From the NCBI GenBank assembly GCA_013139755.1, contig WTAG01000716.1:1-8018 (forward strand): DNA of 8,018 nucleotides. Direction: 5' to 3'. Numbering within the stretch: the stretch's first letter is position 1; each line of letters starts with the position of its first letter. Below are positions 5,679-8,018 of the stretch, piece after piece. The notes beneath the pieces were generated by a model that was given only the letters and a program-made list of their open reading frames with translations, had not been told where the DNA came from and made no database searches. The position numbers and the translations under genes were made by a program. Source of the DNA: Methylomarinum sp. (lineage in GTDB: Bacteria > Pseudomonadota > Gammaproteobacteria > Methylococcales > Methylomonadaceae).

Positions 5679-6804
5679 AGGCATTAAAACTTTACATATA
5701 ATTCCAGAAGGTAATGAGCCTTTTATAGAGTTGTGTAATCATTATTTGGGGTATTTTTCCAGCTCAAAGTTTGATTCAACAGTGCTGTATTTAATTGGTT
5801 TTAATGATCAGAAAACTAGAGAACAGACAAATACAGGAAAAATTATATTCTGGGAATTGAAGGGAAGCAGTCTGAAGTTGACACCAGCTAATTTAATTAG
5901 ATTTTATCAGCTCATTAAAAAAGAAAAATATGATCTGGTTGTGTGTCATAGTCATGCATCACTAATTATGGCGTGTCTGGTTAATATTCTAACGCCAGTG
6001 TACAAAATTATAGGTATTAGTTATAAAAATGGAGAATTTGCCAGTAAGTTTATCAATTCATTCATTTATCTCTGTAAAAAGAGAGTTAGGCTCTTTGGTG
6101 TATTAAAATCAATTCAATTGGATATTTGTGAAAATTTAAAGGCTATGCCTGCCGAGTATATACAAGCATCTTGTTTCAGTCTTGATTATAGAAAAATCAG
6201 ACATGAAAGACTTAGCAGAGCAGAAGCAAAAACAAGGCTTAACATTAGGCAGGGACGTTTTGTTTTTGGTGTTAGGCATGAGTCAGGGGTAGACGATGAT
6301 ATATTTTCGATCTTAACAGCATTTTCCTATACCAGGGATAAAATAAAGCAAGGCGTTTTGGTTGTTTTTTGTGAACGCAAACATCAAACAACTATCAGTA
6401 AAAAAGTAAAGGCGTTGTTGATTGAGTCTGTCGTTATTTTTAGGTATGACTTAACCAGTTTTTCTCATTATTCCAGAGTTTTTGACGGCATAATAGTGAC
6501 TTGTAATCCAGATAATATGAGTATTGGTTTATTACAATCAATGGTATCTGGCTTACCTGTTATTGCTACTAAATTACCTGCCAATATAGAGTATATTGGA
6601 AAGGCGGGTTATTTATATGATAGAGGTGATGCTTATCAGCTGACGTATTATATGGAGTTACTCTATAGTTTGACTCCAGAGGAGAGGATGGAATTAAAGA
6701 AAAAAGTACTGGCGCGGATTAATGAGGACTTTACTCCTCAAGTATGTAGACAAAAATTCCAAGCGTTACCTATGGTGCAAAAATTTTTATACGAAGATAT
6801 TTAA
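5668..6804 (+). CDS. GT-B fold glycosyltransferase-like protein (GT4-like) with degenerate EX7E motif
   Basis: From the ATG at 5668 the protein has 378 residues (382 if ATG 5656 is used; numbers here follow the longer form). The N-terminal half has a Rossmann-like opening (IKTLHIIPEGNEPFIELCNHYLG) and KYDLVVCHSHASLIM (91-105), the pattern of GT-B enzymes that start on a 'what lies where' strand followed by H-S-H. The C-terminal half has SIGLLQSMVSGLPVIATKLPANIEYIGKAGYLYDRGD (289-325), matching the nucleotide-sugar site of GT4 enzymes (GxxxLEAMAxGxPVVAT...G..GLLV...D). The two glutamates of the usual EX7E motif are replaced by Asp286 and Gln294. There is no signal peptide or membrane segment, so a cytoplasmic or membrane-associated role in polysaccharide or lipid glycosylation would be expected. 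The gene stands alone, opposite in strand to both efflux genes. Hand-counted rows are about 23-30% GC, against about 43-53% in pump-gene rows, which suggests separate acquisition. Confidence 0.75.
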   Translation: MTIEGIKTLHIIPEGNEPFIELCNHYLGYFSSSKFDSTVLYLIGFNDQKTREQTNTGKIIFWELKGSSLKLTPANLIRFYQLIKKEKYDLVVCHSHASLIMACLVNILTPVYKIIGISYKNGEFASKFINSFIYLCKKRVRLFGVLKSIQLDICENLKAMPAEYIQASCFSLDYRKIRHERLSRAEAKTRLNIRQGRFVFGVRHESGVDDDIFSILTAFSYTRDKIKQGVLVVFCERKHQTTISKKVKALLIESVVIFRYDLTSFSHYSRVFDGIIVTCNPDNMSIGLLQSMVSGLPVIATKLPANIEYIGKAGYLYDRGDAYQLTYYMELLYSLTPEERMELKKKVLARINEDFTPQVCRQKFQALPMVQKFLYEDI

Positions 6805-6931
6805 AAGGGTGAGATGAATATCCTTAGACATTGTTAACGGTATGGCGTTTGAAGGGGGGGCATGAACTTTAGAGACAGCTATTATTCGGTTTTTTCAAGG
6901 CTTTAGCGTTTTTTTATTATAGACTTTTAAT
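6805..6931. other. Intergenic gap between convergent glycosyltransferase and adaptor genes
   Basis: This 127-base, T-rich gap lies between two genes that converge. It contains a run of seven Gs (about 6854-6860) and several T runs (about 6889-6895 and 6909-6915), but I found no good stem next to them. A factor-independent terminator cannot be supported, nor any remnant gene. Confidence 0.5.
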
Positions 6932-7948
6932 TTAGTCATCATCTTCGTCAGGTATTTGTGATCTAAACTCATGCGATAACAGCATTTGGGTCCCCGTTAT
7001 AACCAGCTCTTCCTCTTCTGATAATTGTTCGGTAATAAAATAACCTTGGGCGACTTTTATGGGCTGAATGATATTCCGATGGATGAAGTGTTCTTCATCT
7101 ACTTTTATAAAAACAAAGGCTATGCCAAGATGCCAAGCTAGCGATGATTCAGGAATAATAAAACCTGCTTGAGCTTGCTTTTGTTGTGGTACCCAAGCGG
7201 TCAAATTCATGCCTGCTTTGATTGCTGGGGCATTCGTTATAAACAAGTATTGTAAGCCCTGAGTAAAATGATCAACTTGGGGTAATATACTAACAAAAGA
7301 AGCCGCTAGTGCGGAGCTACGCTTTCCTGTCGGACTGACATTAACCGTGTTGATTTGTGGGGCAAGTGTAGTGCCAGCAGGCATGGTTATTTTTAGTAGC
7401 GTTGCCTGACCTTTAACAAGCGAGTCAAACGGAGTTGAATGACCACCTATAGCCCAGTTTATTAAGGTCTCGCCCCACTCTAGTTTACTGGTATTTATAA
7501 TTAGCTTGCTTTGGTAAGCCATTTCATTATAAATCGCTTGGTCTGATTGCCATTGAGACTGCTGGCTTTGCAGTTTTCGGGTGGATATGGCTTCATTCTT
7601 ATGTAAGGCGCGTAAGCGAGAAATATTTCTTTCGGCTTGAGTAAAACGCGCTTTTGCTCCTGCTTGTTTGGCAGACGCAGAGAGATAGCGGTTAAGAGTG
7701 CTTAGTAAGGGGTGGATACTTAATGCCTGACCATAGGCAATTAATTCGGGCTGGTGCTTTATTTCTTTTAGGATTACGGTTTCTATTCCCGAGATTTTTT
7801 GAGCATCATCGTCCAAAAAAATGGCTACTTGACCATCAATAAGATGAATTGCTTCCATTTCATCGTCATCATCCGTTTCAGAGGCCTTGATACCGACGAT
7901 ATAAAGAGCAAGAAATGCAAGTAGGCAGGTAACAGTAAAATGCTTCAT
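6932..7948 (-). CDS. Periplasmic adaptor (membrane fusion protein) of an RND efflux system
   Basis: This protein would bridge the inner-membrane pump and an outer-membrane channel. Residues 1-22 look like a Sec signal peptide (LLAFLALYIVGIKA, cleavage after IKA likely, no lipobox). Residues 87-150 form a charged, alanine- and glutamine-rich coiled-coil hairpin (AKARFTQAERNISRLRALHKNEAIS...). They are flanked by lipoyl/beta-barrel-like segments: KGQATLLKITMPAGTTL (179-195), then AIKAGMNLTAWVP (242-254), then GFIIPESSLAWHLGIAFVFIKV (262-283). The 338 residues are short for CusB/CzcB relatives, which usually run 380-500, but both ends look intact. Acidic clusters occur at 26-30 (DDDDE), 46-48, 311-314 and the terminal DEDDD. 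The ATG at 7948 has a TATAAT about 30 bases upstream but no good ribosome binding site. The pump gene on the same strand lies beyond the glycosyltransferase gene. An outer-membrane channel gene is not visible in the window. Confidence 0.85.
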   Translation of the reverse strand: MKHFTVTCLLAFLALYIVGIKASETDDDDEMEAIHLIDGQVAIFLDDDAQKISGIETVILKEIKHQPELIAYGQALSIHPLLSTLNRYLSASAKQAGAKARFTQAERNISRLRALHKNEAISTRKLQSQQSQWQSDQAIYNEMAYQSKLIINTSKLEWGETLINWAIGGHSTPFDSLVKGQATLLKITMPAGTTLAPQINTVNVSPTGKRSSALAASFVSILPQVDHFTQGLQYLFITNAPAIKAGMNLTAWVPQQKQAQAGFIIPESSLAWHLGIAFVFIKVDEEHFIHRNIIQPIKVAQGYFITEQLSEEEELVITGTQMLLSHEFRSQIPDEDDD

Positions 7949-7977
7949 AAAAAAATAATGACGATTAGAGTATAGGA

Positions 7978-7983
7978 ATTATA
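7978..7983 (-). promoter_or_regulatory. Candidate -10 element for the adaptor gene
   Basis: On the minus strand, a perfect TATAAT lies at 7983-7978. Its -35 partner is poor: the best is TTTAGA, with a 15-base spacer. A second TATACT follows a few bases downstream. Transcription would start about 23 bases before the ATG at 7948. The element may depend on an activator, or the real promoter may lie beyond the window edge. Confidence 0.35.
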
Positions 7984-8018
7984 CGGTGTGTTTTCGTGTC
8001 TAAATAAATATTTTTGTT

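Noticed and set aside
6880..6920. Terminator between the glycosyltransferase and adaptor genes
   Set aside because: T runs are present, but no convincing stem of five or more pairs lies beside them on either strand.

Overview
The window reads as a chromosomal segment of a gammaproteobacterium. IscR and IscA match the Escherichia coli proteins in length and in the spacing of their cluster ligands, and the iscR promoter carries a recognisable type 1 IscR box. A free-living methanotroph-like or other environmental gammaproteobacterium would fit, but the genus cannot be fixed from the sequence alone. Three TAG codons act as normal terminators (the upstream fragment, the RND pump) or as an interruption (iscS), so TAG does not appear to be reassigned.

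Region 1 (1-2138, plus strand) is an iron-sulfur cluster biogenesis block. It holds the last 27 codons of an upstream gene (possibly serine acetyltransferase, cysE), an IscR-regulated promoter, iscR, a cysteine desulfurase gene (iscS/nifS-like) broken by one in-frame TAG at codon 181, and iscA. The usual iscU, hscB, hscA and fdx genes do not follow; the block ends after iscA. The desulfurase supplies sulfur from cysteine, IscA carries iron or clusters, and IscR senses cluster status through its C92/C98/C104/H107 site and represses its own promoter.

Region 2 (2145-2220) is a 76-base inverted repeat made of two REP-like hairpin units facing each other (REPIN-like). It sits at the convergence of iscA and the pump gene, and it provides the pump gene's stop codon.

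Region 3 (2217-7948) is a heavy-metal-type RND efflux system on the minus strand: the inner-membrane pump (2217-5309) and its periplasmic adaptor (6932-7948). The two genes are normally adjacent. Here about 1.6 kb separates them, holding an AT-rich glycosyltransferase-like gene (5668-6804) on the opposite strand. The 358-base gap 5310-5667 contains a divergent regulatory region: a candidate minus-strand promoter for the pump with a 19-base palindrome over its -35 box, a candidate plus-strand promoter for the glycosyltransferase, and a possible short leader ORF.

No clearly new multi-gene system is visible. The points most worth a second look are the amber-interrupted desulfurase, the split efflux operon with its palindromic operator candidate, the REPIN at the gene end, and the degenerate active-site motif of the glycosyltransferase.
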